Translations under genes and position numbers: made by a program
The notes under the pieces: model-generated
Databases searched by the model: none
The model's input: only the letters and a program-made list of their open reading frames with translations
What the model was told of the DNA's origin: nothing
Assembly: GCA_026225945.1 (NCBI GenBank)
Contig: JAMJFZ010002500.1
Coordinates: 2,564,501 to 2,628,500 of the forward strand
Reading direction: 5' to 3'
Origin: Cricetomys ansorgei
Lineage: Eukaryota; Chordata; Mammalia; Rodentia; Nesomyidae
Length of the DNA stretch: 64,000 nt
Shown here: positions 46,069-58,265 of the stretch, piece after piece
Position numbering within the stretch: the stretch's first letter is position 1
Layout of the letters: every line of letters starts with the position of its first letter

Positions 46069-46974
46069 TTTCCCTGTCTTTTCCACGACTCATTCTGGTT
46101 GACAGAGACATAGAATGCCCTCAGGGTACAGTCTTATCACAGAGGAAGCAGACACACTTAAGGATGTTTAGAACTTTATTAAGTTGTTACATGTGAACCA
46201 TTTTATTTTTCACATTCAGAGTGTGGGAGCAGTTTCTCCTTTATGAATATCTAAAATCCTTCCTGATAATTTCATAGGGGCTTGAATTGCAGTCTGCTTC
46301 TTTGAGTTTCCCTAATATAGGGAAGGCAATGGTGGTTACATTTCTTAGGTTAGGCTGATCTCTTAACATATTCTGGCTAATTGTCATAGTTCATTATCTC
46401 CATCTTCGCGTTGATTAAGATCCAGGCATCATGGAGTTCCCAGTAGATTCTTAGGGCCTCATTCATTTGCTGAGTTACCTTGGGGATGGGGGCAAGGCAA
46501 ATGTCACTTTGAAAGGTATCAGGCACGCCATTTAGCAAGGCTAAGTGTTCTTTAGCAAAGCTGACGAGTTTCTTATTCCAGGGGGTTATGCTATAACCTT
46601 GTGGATATTAGAAGTTCCCAGCAGCCTGGGCATCTGGGTGAAATCTACTTGCCAGCTAGCCAGACACTTGCTTTGATGCCGTAGGCAGTGCATGATCAAG
46701 GGAGTTTTCAGATCTCCTGATGAGTGTTTACATTCTTATGATTAAAGGCAAGAAGTCCTCTCTCCCTATGTGTTCTCTTGGCATGAACAATTAAAAGTAA
46801 CACTTTGAGTCAATTTAATGTTAATATTTTTATAATTTGTATAATTTGTATAATTTTATAAAATGTAAGAATAAAATGTCCATCATTCAAACTTCTTAGA
46901 AAAAATATCTGCCATAAAGAGGTTTTAATTAGTGACATTTTGTAGGGTCATCATTTCATATCCAATGTGGAGTT
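46069..46974. other. Intergenic, no gene seen
   Basis: No recognised repeat or coding frame. Confidence 0.4.
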
Positions 46975-47135
46975 TATCATGATCCTTGAAGCTACAGCAT
47001 GCATGTGGAAGTCAGAAGACAATATGTGGCCAGTTCTCTCCTTCTACTCTGTGGGTCCCAGGAATGAATCCTGTCTTCCAGCTCGGTGGCAAGTACCTTT
47101 GCTTTTTTCCATGAGCTATCCTGCCAGCCTGAAGC
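46975..47135 (-). mobile_element. B4-type SINE fragment
   Basis: Reversed B4 blocks: CATGTGGAAGTCAGAAGACA, GGTCCCAGGAATGAATCCTG and GGTGGCAAGTACCTTTGCTT. Confidence 0.55.
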
Positions 47136-47639
47136 CATTTTTCATCCAGGAAGAGCTCTCAGTCTTTGTGATCAAAGAAATGGTCTGTAAGCCAAAGTTA
47201 GTGATAAAAGACAGCATCAAGGATTTCCACACATTTATTATGCACAATAAGAGATCAGTTCCTGTGCACAGCAGAAGGCAGTAGGGTTTAAAGCTGGTGT
47301 TCTTTGAAAGGTCAAATTAAATGGTTTAATAAGATAGCCTAGTTTTTCCAGCTTCCTGGTATTAAGCCAGTATCTTCAGTTTTGTTCCAAGAGGGTTCAG
47401 GCTTGATGTGTCACGAACACAGCAATAGGTCGTTCAAGTGGTAGTTTTCTAGTTCAGTGTAGCACAACACAAATAGCTGATACTGATTGGAGACAAGACC
47501 ACTGGATTTAATTGGTTCCAGAAATAAGTTAGAAGTTGGGGAACTTCACTCAGCAACTGATTAAGAACTCTCAGCCCAGATCTTTGCCACTCGTGTAGAA
47601 ACAGTTTCAATATGTTAGGCAGCCCCAAAGCAGATGTCA

Positions 47640-47772
47640 ATCAGCAGTACATGCTTGCAATCCCAGTTGGGACAGAAAGATGACCATGAGATCAAGGCCA
47701 TCCTGTACTACACAGTGAGGTCTAGTCTAGCTCAAGCTACAAAGTAATGAGACTTCCCTTATCCCAAATATA
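47640..47772 (+). mobile_element. B1 SINE, diverged
   Basis: CATGCTTGCAATCCCAGTTG, ATCAAGGCCATCCTGTACTA and a CTACAAAGTAATGAGACTTC end in B1 order. Confidence 0.55.
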
Positions 47773-47794
47773 TGATGATGATGATGATGATGAT
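47773..47794. repeat. (GAT)n microsatellite
   Basis: Seven GAT units after the B1 tail. Confidence 0.9.
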
Positions 47795-47879
47795 ACATTA
47801 AAATAAATGAAAACAGTTCAACATTCTATTGGACAATTTGAAGCCTCAAAATCTTTACAAAATAAAAAAGGCAATCACC

Positions 47880-47965
47880 CATGAGTGGGACTGAGGCAAG
47901 AGAGGGTAATGGGGAGTAAATGTAATCAAAATACATTACATATGAAAATGTCATAATGAAACTTG
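47880..47965 (+). mobile_element. L1 3' tail fragment
   Basis: A purine-rich stretch, then TGTAATCAAAATACATTACA and TGAAAATGTCATAATGAAAC, the usual last bases of a rodent L1 3' end. Confidence 0.45.
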
Positions 47966-48827
47966 CTATTATAGCAAATACACACTAGTAGTTTTTTGTT
48001 TGTTTTGTTTTGTTTTTATAAAAGAGCCACCTCATGCAAAGCCTCATAAGGAAGCCGTCTTATAATCCTCAAGTTAGATAGCTATATCCTGTAGTAGCCT
48101 TCCACTCCTAGAAAGCTTCTTAACTGTTTACAGATCCTGGAGACTTCAGTGCTGTCAATTATATTTTTTGGTCACCATTAGACCTCATTGCCCTTGCTAT
48201 AACTGGAACCTCAGGCAGAAACTTGCTCTTTGCGAATCTGTTTATAGGAGAAAATGCCCTAGGCCTACATCCAGCAAGGTGACTAAGAGGTTAAATGGTG
48301 TTTTCTCATAAAAAACACATAAATTGGGCTAATGGTCAGCCATTTACATATTGTAGGTGTATCCCCTGACTTAATTCCAGTATTCTCAAATCTTTACCCA
48401 ATATGTCTCCTGAGATTCATACACGAGTGCATGAATATTTAGGAGAATACTTCCCAACTATATTAAGATGAAATTTGACTTGGATTCTGTTCATTTGAAG
48501 GCAAAAAATAACCATGACACACTTTCTAGGGAAATGCAAAAGAAAGCCTTTTCAGGATGAGGACAGTGGACCATTTACACTCTGCTGGTAAAGTGCTCAG
48601 GAGAGTATACGGATGGGGCACAACAAGGCCCAATTGAACTGTTCCAAAAGCATTTGAATCTTGGATTTGAATACTTCCCTCTTGGAAGAGTGCTGTGCTA
48701 AGTAGAACCTGATTCAACTTTTAAACTGATTTTCACAGCATGGACTCTCAGCTCTGCCCAGAGTTCCCTCAGGCCATTCTGCTGGTTTGACAATTAGGTG
48801 TATTTCAAAGGGCATTGACTTACCTTC

Positions 48828-48897
48828 TGTCATGGTTGGTCTTGGTTGTCAGCTTGACTGGATTAAGAGATATATCTAGGACTTGGCTAGAAGATTC
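48828..48897 (+). mobile_element. MaLR-like LTR start, truncated
   Basis: TGTCATGGTTGGTCTTGGTT and GTCAGCTTGACTGGATTAAG match the start of the family at 32088 and 34127. Cut off by the following B3. Confidence 0.45.
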
Positions 48898-49215
48898 ATC
48901 ACAGTTAAAGCAGCACTTGTCACCCAAGCAAGAGGACCAGAGTTTGGAATCCCAGAACCCACATAAATTCCCATGGCAGCATGCCTAAAATTCCAGTCTC
49001 AGAAGGAGGAGACATGGGGATCCCCAGAGTAAGCTGGCTTGTGAAACTTGCCACATCAGTGAGCTCTGGGTTTGAACTGAGAAACCCAGCCTTAAAGAAT
49101 CAAGTAGAAAAGAAATCAAGGAAAACTTCTGACAATCTTGATTATGCACATGAGCCCTCACATTCATGCTAACATGCTTACATATATGTACATCATATAT
49201 ACAAACACATAAAAG
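48898..49215 (+). mobile_element. B3 SINE
   Basis: A B2-like head (AAAGCAGCACTTGTCACCCA, AGAGTTTGGAATCCCAGAAC), then a B1-like body (CATGCCTAAAATTCCAGTCT) and a long 3' part ending in CATATATGTACATCATATAT. Confidence 0.55.
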
Positions 49216-49450
49216 GGGGTGGGGTGGGAGATAACCACAATTTGAGAAAGACACCTATAATCCAAGGAGATCTGTCTGTGGGGCTAGAAGAAAAAGATCT
49301 GCCTTCAGTGTGGGCTGTTCCATTCACTGGGTGAACCAGATGAAAGAGGTGTCCAAGGAAAAGCAGCTTGGGTGTCTCTACCTTCTCTTCTTTCTAAGTG
49401 AAAGATTCTATCCCTGCTCCTGTGATCTTCTACTGACATCAGAGTTCAAC

Positions 49451-49461
49451 TTCTCTCTCTT

Positions 49462-49510
<49 letters not shown>
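49451..49510. repeat. (CT)n(TG)n microsatellite
   Basis: CT run (to about 49478) then TG run. Confidence 0.95.
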
Positions 49511-49513
<3 letters not shown>

Positions 49514-49539
49514 GCTTGGTTTATTCATTAGGGGAAAAA

Positions 49540-50945
49540 ACCCAAAAACTTATAGTCTTTAGCTGTACCACTCCTGGGCATATACCCAAAGGACGTTACA
49601 TCCTACCACAGGATACTTGCTCAATCATGTTCATAACAGGCTTATTCATAATAGATAGAAATTGGAAACAACCTCGATGCCCCTCTACTGAAGAATGTAT
49701 AAAGAAATTGTGGTACATTTAACACAATGGAGTATTACTCAGCTTTAAATAAAACGACTTCATGAATTTTGCAGGCAAATGAGTAGAACTAGGAAAAATC
49801 ATCCTGAGTGAGTTGATACAGTCCCAGAAAGACAAACCGAGTATGTATTCAGTTATATGTGGATATTGACTGTTAAGCAAAGGACAAAAAATCCACAGAC
49901 CCAGAGAGACTGTGCACCAAGAAGGGCACCAGTGGGAACACTGGGATCTCCCAGGTAAGGGAAAGTGGAACAGACTAGGTGGACTAGGGGAGGACGGGAA
50001 TGGGAAGAGAATAGATCAGGTCAGGGGAGAGGGGTGGAGGGAAAGATTATATGGAGAAATGAGTGGAATTGGAGGACATTTAAGGGGGATCAGGAAACCT
50101 TGGGCAGTGGAGTCTATAAGGAACACCCTGGCAAACCTCTAGCAACCTGGGATAGGGTGCCTGCACAGGCCATCTACTATAACCAATCAGGGCTTCCAGT
50201 GATGAGACTGGACACCATTCCAGCCACAAAACCTTTGACCTATAATCTATCCTCTCTATAGGAACTGCAGAGACAATGGAAGGGGAGAGTCCATGCCTAG
50301 GGAGGGAACCCATGCCTGCAGAGTAGGAACTAGACACTGGATAGTCACGAGATGATTTCTAAGGATATCCTGCTCTACTCATAGTTCGGTGCCTAGTCCA
50401 TTCTCCATCAGAGAGGCTTTCTCCAACAGATGATAGGAGCAGACGCAGAGGTCCAAGGTCAAACATCGTGCAGAGCTCAGGGAATCCAGTGAAAGATGGG
50501 AAGGAGGGATTGCAGGAACAGAAAGGTTGAGGACACCTGGAAAACAAGCTCCAAGTAGTCAACTGACCAGCACCCTTGGGGGCTTAGAGAACCTGAAGCA
50601 GAAGACTTGGGACCTTCATGGTCCCCTATATATGCCTTGTGGTTGTCCAGCTTGGTGTTCTCGTGGAGTTCCTACGAACTGGAGTCCGGGGGTCTTTGAC
50701 CCCTTTGCCTGCCCTTGGCACCCTCTTCTTCCTGCTGGGTTGCCTATCCCACTCTTGATGCAGGGATTAGTGCCCAGGCCTTGTTCAGTTTGTTATGCCC
50801 TATTTGAGTGATAACCCTGGGAGGACTGCTCTTATCTGGAGGAGAGGGCAGATGGGGACTCTGGGAGGAGCTGAGAGAGGGGAGGAGAGGGTCAGATGTG
50901 TTATAAGAGAGATAAAAAATAAATGAATTAAAAACAAAAAAAAAG
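49540..50945 (+). mobile_element. L1 3' end (ORF2 C-terminus and 3' UTR)
   Basis: It begins in ORF2 (CTGGGCATATACCCAAAGGA, GAAATTGGAAACAACCTCGA, ACACAATGGAGTATTACTCA), with stops and frameshifts, and goes on through a 3' UTR similar to the L1 at 29466-30892 to an A-rich tail near 50930. The two copies are clearly from related subfamilies. Not coding. Confidence 0.85.
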
Positions 50946-52295
50946 AACCTTTATGTGAATAAATATCCCATGCATACTGTAATGCACGCAAAATTCAATG
51001 TCAATATTGTTTCTACAAAGAAACAATTGTATGAGGTGTTGGGTATGAAAAGTCCTCTGTATGATTATAGAATGTATATGGTACATTATACCATGTAACT
51101 GTGTACAATTATTAATGTGCTAATTTAAATTTAGGAGGAAAAAACTGATGGGTCTTATATACAAAACAAGATGCTTTTTGTTTTCAAGAGTTAAAAGTAC
51201 TCTTTAAAAATTTAAAATGGGACCACTGATAACACAAAGCTGTTTCTCCAAGAAACACATAAACAAATATGTACATAGAATTTATTATACACTGATCAAG
51301 GCGTTTCAGGACCATGTCAGAACCACAGAGCCCTGTGCACAAAACAGCTCCAACATGTCAGACAATGCAGCTCAGCTGAGCCCAGTTCATCCAGTATCCA
51401 ATTGCTAAGGGATTCTTGAATTCATATAAACCTCTTCGTAGGAGAGCTACTGATTTGCTTTCAATCTTGGCCGTAAACACTGATTCCACATGTTCATGTT
51501 GGCTCTCCTGTTCTTGGTGTGTGTGTGGATGAGTAATGAGACTATGAGATGGCCTGGCTTCAGTTTACCTTAGCCACCTGTGATGGTGAAGCCCAGCCCT
51601 GGAAATGGCGGGCACAGACGCTCCTCACACCTGCTCTGTAGGACCCAAAACCCAGTGATGTGTTTCACTTCTTTGAGCTTTCGACAAGGAGTGTATAACT
51701 GCATTCTCCAGGGTACTTCCAGGTTTTCAGCACTGGACTGCACAAGCATCCAGCTTCTTAACCAGTGTAGTGATGGTCTAACTACCTGGATGAAAATTCC
51801 TTTCAATAATAAAAACACACATTTTCTATTGGTTCTATTTGCTCTCTGGAAGCCTGCCTAATCCACACCCTTACGGAGATAAGAGGCCTTGAAATTGTGC
51901 CAATTTTCTTTACATTTGCTAGCTCTCTGGAAGGGACAAGTGAGCACTGAGTTTGTATAACAAGTCTACACCTAAATGTGAAACTGAACATTCTGGTGTG
52001 TTCTTAGGAAAGATCCAAATTACATGCTTATCTCCTAGGCTACACTCCACGGGCTGTAGAAAAGGCTGCTCAGGATTTCCTGATGATCATGGAGATAAGC
52101 ACAATTCAATTAGCCTTTTTGTGCTTGTATTGACCGGGAGCTTATTGGTTTGTATCCTCTTATCAGTTGCTCCCAGTTGCCTCTATGAAGAAATAGTAAT
52201 GGTCGGAACACCTTTTTGTCCCTAGCAAAGTCATCATCGACTGCTGTCTTGATGCTTTGGCTATTTATCAAGCTTACGTTTGTTTGTACATGGGA
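50946..52295. other. Intergenic, MLT1-like LTR end possible
   Basis: No gene. Around 51570-51872 the sequence ends in TCTATTGGTTCTATTTGCTC and GGAAGCCTGCCTAATCCACA, the 3' end layout of MLT1-type LTRs, but I cannot fix the left edge. Confidence 0.35.
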
Positions 52296-52375
52296 ACAAT
52301 TACTTTTCTAGTGCCCATTCCATTACAATATGCACATTGATATCTTTCCTTTAGGGCCTTCTCAATTTCCCAGGA
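52296..52375 (-). pseudogene. Possible retroviral gag zinc-knuckle remnant
   Basis: On the minus strand a short stretch keeps the first half of a gammaretrovirus-like nucleocapsid knuckle: a Cys-x2-Cys pair, a Gly four residues later and a Pro after the last ligand position. The His and third Cys positions are already substituted. The rest of the region has stops and I recognise no further gag, pol or env. It is an old ERV1-type relic at most, and a chance match is possible. Confidence 0.35.
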
Positions 52376-54039
52376 GTTCTAGGCCTAGGTGTTGACCATG
52401 AATGAAGATGGTAGCTTGCTCAGCTCAGTCCTCTCATTTTCCCAGTCATTAAAAACTTTGTAGGCTGTGGTGAGCAACTGAGAAAGTTTCATGTCCATAG
52501 GCCTCTTGAGTGAAAAAAAAATGAACTACAATAAATCCAAAGTCACTCACGTAGAACAAGAACACAGATATGAGATGTACTATATTTTTCTGCAGCATTG
52601 CCTCAGCCCTGCTACTAGTTCATTGCATGTTCTCATTAAAAATGAGGGGAGACAAGCATTTTAGACTTCGGCAGCAGTTAGGGGAGTGACTGGAATTGCC
52701 CCTGGACTTTGCAATGACCATGACATCAACAAGAAGTAGAGCTGCAAATCTGGCTCAGGTTCTCTCCTTCATCTCTCAAAGCTACTTGATATAAGGATGG
52801 GAAGGAGCTGGGCACAGTGTTGTAGATCTTTGCCAGAAACTCAAGGGCTCTCATCTTGCTGGTTTGAATGTGAGCCTGGTGTAGTTATACTGCTGTGGTG
52901 TCTCACCAAGGATGACAGACAAGGGGGCATATTCATTGGTGCAAACCCTTCCAGACCTCAGCAGAGGGAATCACTATCCTGGCAAGTGCCATCCTGGACA
53001 GTGGAACCACAAGCATCTGAACTCAGGTGTTTTTATTGATCCAGAACTCCTCAGGTGTTCTACTGATAGCATGTACAGAACATGAGCAATCAAACATCCC
53101 CCACATAATCCAACACCTGCAGACAATACAAAACGCAAGACCTAGGCAGCCCCTCACATAACAGTGCGCAAAGCAATTATTTTACACATAACTAAAAATA
53201 AGCATCCACAACAGCCCAGGGACCCCACAAAAACTGATCGTGTGAAGGGTCAGTACACCTTTAGGCTTTCCTGTCAGATTCCACCTCAGAGGCGCTGAGG
53301 TGAACTGAACATCCTATGGTGGATCTAAATGGAAAGACTGCTTCAGTCTCAGCAGAACATCGAGGAAATCATCTCTCCTGATGCGCCAGCATCTCCTTTG
53401 ACTGAGAAAGTAGCAAAATGAGGTACATCAAAAAGGGATGGAGAACCTACTGGGAGAAGAGGAACTGTTGGGTTCAAACTCATCAGCAATAGTCTTTGCT
53501 CAAGTTTCAATATCCCTGTTGTCACTCAGCTGGGAGTTTAGCATAGCCGCCTGGGGCCTTTGCTATGTAATTTTGTCTCCTCCCTTAGAACAACCTTTAT
53601 TATGTAAAACTCATAAGATGTAGAACATAAAATACCCACCCCCTCACATTTCTGAGCTTTGACAAAACAATTCTAACTGTAAAATAGCATACAAATCCCA
53701 CAACCTATTGAGACATCACCCTCATTGTGATGCATCGTCTAGTGCATGTTTAGGCTGCAGAGAAGTATATAATATACCATCTTTTCCCTAGCCATCGGTT
53801 CATAGCTGTAAAGAGGCCAGTCATCTAGAATTCTTCCTAAGGGCTTCCTGACAGTGCAGTTAACAATTTCCACAGCTACACAAATTTCAATAGTGACCTC
53901 CCAGACACCCTGGCATCTTAATGGAGATCTCAACGCTTTTTACATTTGGTCCATTAGAATTTCTAGATTCTCTGCCTAAAAACAAATGGCCTGAGCCCAA
54001 TATTTCCTGAAATAACTCAAACATAAAAGAAATAAGAAG
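52376..54039. other. Intergenic, no gene seen
   Basis: Could include more of the same decayed provirus, but no domain is recognisable. Short frames only. Confidence 0.35.
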
Positions 54040-54258
54040 GGCTGGAGAAGAAGCTCAGTGGCTAAGAGGACTTACTGCTCTTGCAGAGGACCCAGGTTTG
54101 TTTCCCAACATCCACATGGTAGCTCTCAATTAACTGTAACTTCAGTTCCAGGGCATCTGATTTCCCCCTTCTGATTTTACAGGCTCCTGCACACACATGG
54201 TACACATTCAAGCACACACACGTACACATAAAATTAAATAAATACATTTTTAAAAAGG
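54040..54258 (+). mobile_element. B2 SINE
   Basis: GGCTGGAGAAGAAGCTCAGT, ACTGCTCTTGCAGAGGACCC, CAGTTCCAGGGCATCTGATT and an AATAAATACATTTTT tail. Confidence 0.9.
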
Positions 54259-54999
54259 GAAACAGATTGTAGTTCTAACAAAAATTCAAGTTTCCTCATC
54301 AAAAACGTATCGCCAAATCTACACAGACCTCAAACAGCACAGACAACAAAGAACCAACCAACCAAAACAAAACAAAACAAACAACAACAATGAAACTTAT
54401 TTATTTTCAGCGACAGATGGCATTAACTGGGATCACTGCAGATTTCATAGACAAGGGGCAAAAATCAAGGTTTGGCATGCATTGGTTGGGAAAGCACTTA
54501 CCAGGTGGCCATATTCAAAAGGCTGGTAATTAAAACACTGCCTTCTTCATTTCACTAAATAAAGAAGAAATCAGCTAGTATTAGCTAACGTGGAAAGATA
54601 AGAAAAAGTTCCTGGAATAAAGGTGATTCCAGTAGATACATGGGACCACTGGATCATTTCTCTCAGTTTGGGATCATATTGTGAGTGGCTCAGCTTCTCG
54701 TAGTTCAGCTTATCAAAGGTCCCAGGGTTTTTTGTTTGTTTGTTTGTTTGTTTCAAACCCAGAGTTTTAGGATAAAAACCCAATACTGGCAGGCCCAAAG
54801 GAATAGGGTCAGCCACCTAATGAATACACAGATTAAATAGACAAGTAATGTTGAAGGTAGAGAACAAAGATTTAACCAGCATGTCTCCCGGGAAGACATA
54901 TAGGTAAAGAGGTATGGAGACCCTACACCCATTTTTAATGTCCCTACATCAGCTTCAAAGGGCTGACAGAAGTTTGTTGTGCTTGTGCCTGTTCATTTA
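54259..54999. other. Intergenic, no gene seen
   Basis: No gene or named repeat apart from AAAC and TTTG runs. Confidence 0.4.
54728..54753. repeat. (TTTG)n microsatellite
   Basis: Six TTTG units. A matching AAAC-rich stretch lies near 54358-54395. Confidence 0.9.
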
Positions 55000-55132
55000 A
55001 TGTACATCACTGTTGGCACCCATGACACAAGAGTGGAGGTCAGAGCACACTTGCAGGAGTTAGATTTTTCCTCCCACCATGTGGAAAACTGAACTCATCA
55101 GGCTTGGTGGCAAGTGTGTTTACCCACTGATA
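55000..55132 (-). mobile_element. B4-type SINE fragment
   Basis: Reversed B4: AGAGTGGAGGTCAGAGCACA, then GGTGGCAAGTGTGTTTACCC and an ACTGATAG end. Confidence 0.55.
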
Positions 55133-55866
55133 GAAGTTTAAATAGATAAGGAATTGAGGCAAGAGGTATGGATAATTAAGATTCCTGGTCAGGGAGTGGT
55201 CTGCTTGATGATCGTCTCAGTTCTTGTTCTGTGATGTGGCCCAAAGAAATCATTGTTGCTATCAACACTCTAAAGGAGCAACCTGGTTTTTCCCAAAAAT
55301 GATTAGCATCACAGACAAATACCCTCACTGGGTGAAGGTCTGTCCAGGGAGACTCACTGTTGCCTGTGACTTGCCTGTTTCAGTCCCTCATCATTAAGGT
55401 CTGTATTGACCAGTCCAGTTACTCCTGGAATTCAATGTGACTACAAGAAAGAAATGACTCAGGAGAAAATGTTAAAGATGGGAACAGAGCCAGAGAGTGA
55501 TAAGATAGAGCTAGGATGGGGATCAACAGGAAGATATCAACTGACTATGATGTACACCTTTTTATTTTGAAATTGCAGAATGCATACTACACCCACTATA
55601 GAGAAACTCTGAAAATCTATGTAAGAGTCTGTGAGTCTTTAAGGTCCCTGCTTTGTGTCTGCGTGTGACATCATTAACTCTTCCAATTCATGTTTTTCTT
55701 CCCAAGCAATTGTGATTAGAATCTCACTTTTTTCTTCTGGGCATTTTCTTGCATTGTATAATCATATTATCTGCAGCAATAATGTGACATAAACATTATA
55801 ACATTCATTTCATATAAACAAATGTGTTAGTGGGAGCAATATTGCTTGCCTGGTGGTCACCTACAA
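55133..55866. other. Intergenic, no gene seen
   Basis: No gene and no repeat family that I can name. Confidence 0.4.
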
Positions 55867-55867
55867 T

Positions 55868-55942
55868 GATAGAATCCAAAGTGTTTATCTTGTATGCTAA
55901 GCACATACCCTACCACAGAGCTACAGAAGCAGCCTCATGCGG
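55868..55942 (-). mobile_element. ID/B4-head SINE fragment
   Basis: Reversed tRNA-like head: TGCTAAGCACATACCCTACC followed by ACAGAGCTACAG. Confidence 0.5.
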
Positions 55943-56596
55943 TAGTTTTGACATCTAAACGTGTGCTCATGTGCAAAATGATTACAGTTCCAGCAGCCTC
56001 AGTCCAAGTGCACAGTTCATAACCCGACGCATTCCCCAGCTCATCCTCCAGTTCACTTATCCCTTCTCCTCCACCACAGATTATCTGCTCCAGGGAGGTG
56101 TCCCTTGTTTTGATGCATTCCTAGTTTCATCTTTTTCTGTGGTTCTCCCAGAGAAGTCTGCATCAGTTGGCATCTGCATGCATTTCTGACCCTGCATCCT
56201 CCTACATGCGGCTCAGTCTCTACTCCATCCAAGCCCGTCTGCTGACTGCACCCTTTGTCTCCCTCACCCACTCCCAGGCTACAGGCCTTGTTTATTGTTG
56301 ACCTTTATGCTCAGGGCTGCTTCCCACGAACATTCATGAACTTCCTTACTTCACTGCCTCAAAATCCTATTCCCATAAGGGCTTTCTAGTCCATAAGGGG
56401 GTTAGCTTTGCGTCTTCATGTTACACGGTCAGCTATTGTACCCTTGTATAGGTACTTACTTTTCTTTCTTGAAAGGTATTACTTAGAGTCTTAGTATTTT
56501 TTTCGGAATAAGTTCTTTCTGATTACTACTGAAATATTTGCAGCAATGTATGCTGAAGTAACATGCATATTCAAATTTTTATTACATTTTTATTTC
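55943..56596. other. Intergenic, no gene seen
   Basis: Two overlapping 72-codon frames (plus and minus, near 55971-56271) have no recognisable domain. Confidence 0.4.
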
Positions 56597-56618
56597 TGTG
56601 TGTGTGTGTGTGTGTGAG
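56597..56618. repeat. (TG)n microsatellite
   Basis: Short TG run before a B4-like fragment. Confidence 0.9.
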
Positions 56619-56738
56619 CAAACAAAATGCATGCAACAATTTTCTCCTTCCAGCCATGTGGGGCCTGGACATCAAACTTTGGTCTTCAGGCTTGGTGTAA
56701 GGCACCTCCACCAGCTGAGCCATGTTGCCAGCCTTGTT
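56619..56738 (-). mobile_element. B4-type SINE fragment
   Basis: Reversed B4 head: GGGCCTGGACATCAAACTTT, GTGTAAGGCACCTCCACCAG, CTGAGCCATGTTGCCAGCC. Confidence 0.6.
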
Positions 56739-57743
56739 ATAATGTTTATTTTTATGCAAATAAATCAAATGTATGAGCAAGAGCAGTACTATTCAGCTGA
56801 TGGTGATCTACCCTTGATGAAGTAGAAGGAACATTACATGTTTGCTGAAGTATACACATACCCACAACTTTAAACAATCATTTTTTTCCCCATAGGAATG
56901 TCAGGTTGACATTCTACATAAAACTGTTTTTATTCTAGACTTTCTTTAGATGACATAAGACCATCTGGTTCTTAGAAGTCACCTTACAGATATCTAAAAC
57001 GTGAGTATAATTATGTATCTTTAAATATCTTTGAAATCAAACTCTATTCTGTATTGCTAAAGTGAGGACATTCCAAAACTAGCTTTCTGAGGAAGGTTTT
57101 GTCATCTACTTACAAATACTGAGATTGCCTATCTTCTACATTAATTGTGATTAGATACAAACTAAATGAAAAATAATGGTAATCAATAGAAAACACAAGC
57201 TTTGGACTTGTTGGAAATGAAGGCATGGGCAGTCTGCCAAACTTCTTTTTGGAGTGATCACTCCCAATTCTGAGAGAGACTACTGCTAAATAAACCATTC
57301 CCTGCCTTGCCCAGGGGTGGAAATGCCCTTTGTCCTGAACTATAAATATGTTGAAGAGGAAATGTGGTCCTTCAAAGCTTCATTTGGTTGCTCGCACTCA
57401 CTTCCTAGAGCACTCTGTACCCTCCCTTTAGACTAATTTGCTTCCCATTTAATTTTCAAAGTTAACTGTATTTTCTTTTTCATGTTTTCTCCTTGCTACA
57501 TTTTCATTTAGGATTGTTAGAGGCATGTTATCCTTTTTGTGACTTTAACATTACTACAAGGAAAAAGGAACACTGGACAGATATTTGTTGCCTATATAAA
57601 TGATGTCACAATAACTTAGTAAGGGTCCTAGAGATACAACAGCAGACACACAACATGCTATCTTTAGTAGGGGAGAAAAGAACTGGAGAGGTATGGAGTT
57701 CCAAGCAACATGAGTGTCAGGGTTCAATCACCAGCGCCTATGT
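56739..57743. other. Intergenic, no gene seen
   Basis: AT-rich, no recognised feature. Confidence 0.4.
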
Positions 57744-58127
57744 TTACACATACACATGCACACAAGCCACATATACAACATACACACACACACAAACCAT
57801 ACAACATACCACATATACACACACACGCACCACATATACAAAACACCCACCACATATATACATACTACATATATACACCCACACACACATATGACACACA
57901 TACACTATATACATATGCACACCACATACACATAACATAAACACACACACACACACACACACACAATGTGCGACAAGACTCTGTAAAAAATACACATATT
58001 TGTGTGCATGTATGCATATACACACATATATATGTGTATGTGTGTGTATATGTATATATGTATAGATGTGTGTGTGTATATATATGTATATACGTGTATA
58101 TATATATGTATCTATATGTATATGTGT
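57744..58127. repeat. Compound CA/TA/TG repeat
   Basis: CA-rich with CATA and ACCACATA motifs (57744-57965), then TATGTG and TATA motifs (58010-58127). It reads CA-rich then TG-rich, so the two halves are partly complementary and could fold into an imperfect hairpin. The frames of up to 99 codons through it are artefacts. Confidence 0.9.
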
Positions 58128-58265
58128 GGACAGGGTTTCTCTGTTGTAACTCTGACCATCCTGGAACTCACTCTGTAGATGAGGCTGGCCTCCAACTCTT
58201 AGAGATCCGCCTGCCTCTGCCTCCCAGTGCTGGAATTAAAGGCATGCACCATCACTGCCCAGAAT
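58128..58265 (-). mobile_element. B1 SINE
   Basis: Reversed B1: GGACAGGGTTTCTCTGTTGT, CTCACTCTGTAGATGAGGCT, AGAGATCCGCCTGCCTCTGC, CTCCCAGTGCTGGAATTAAA. Confidence 0.9.
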
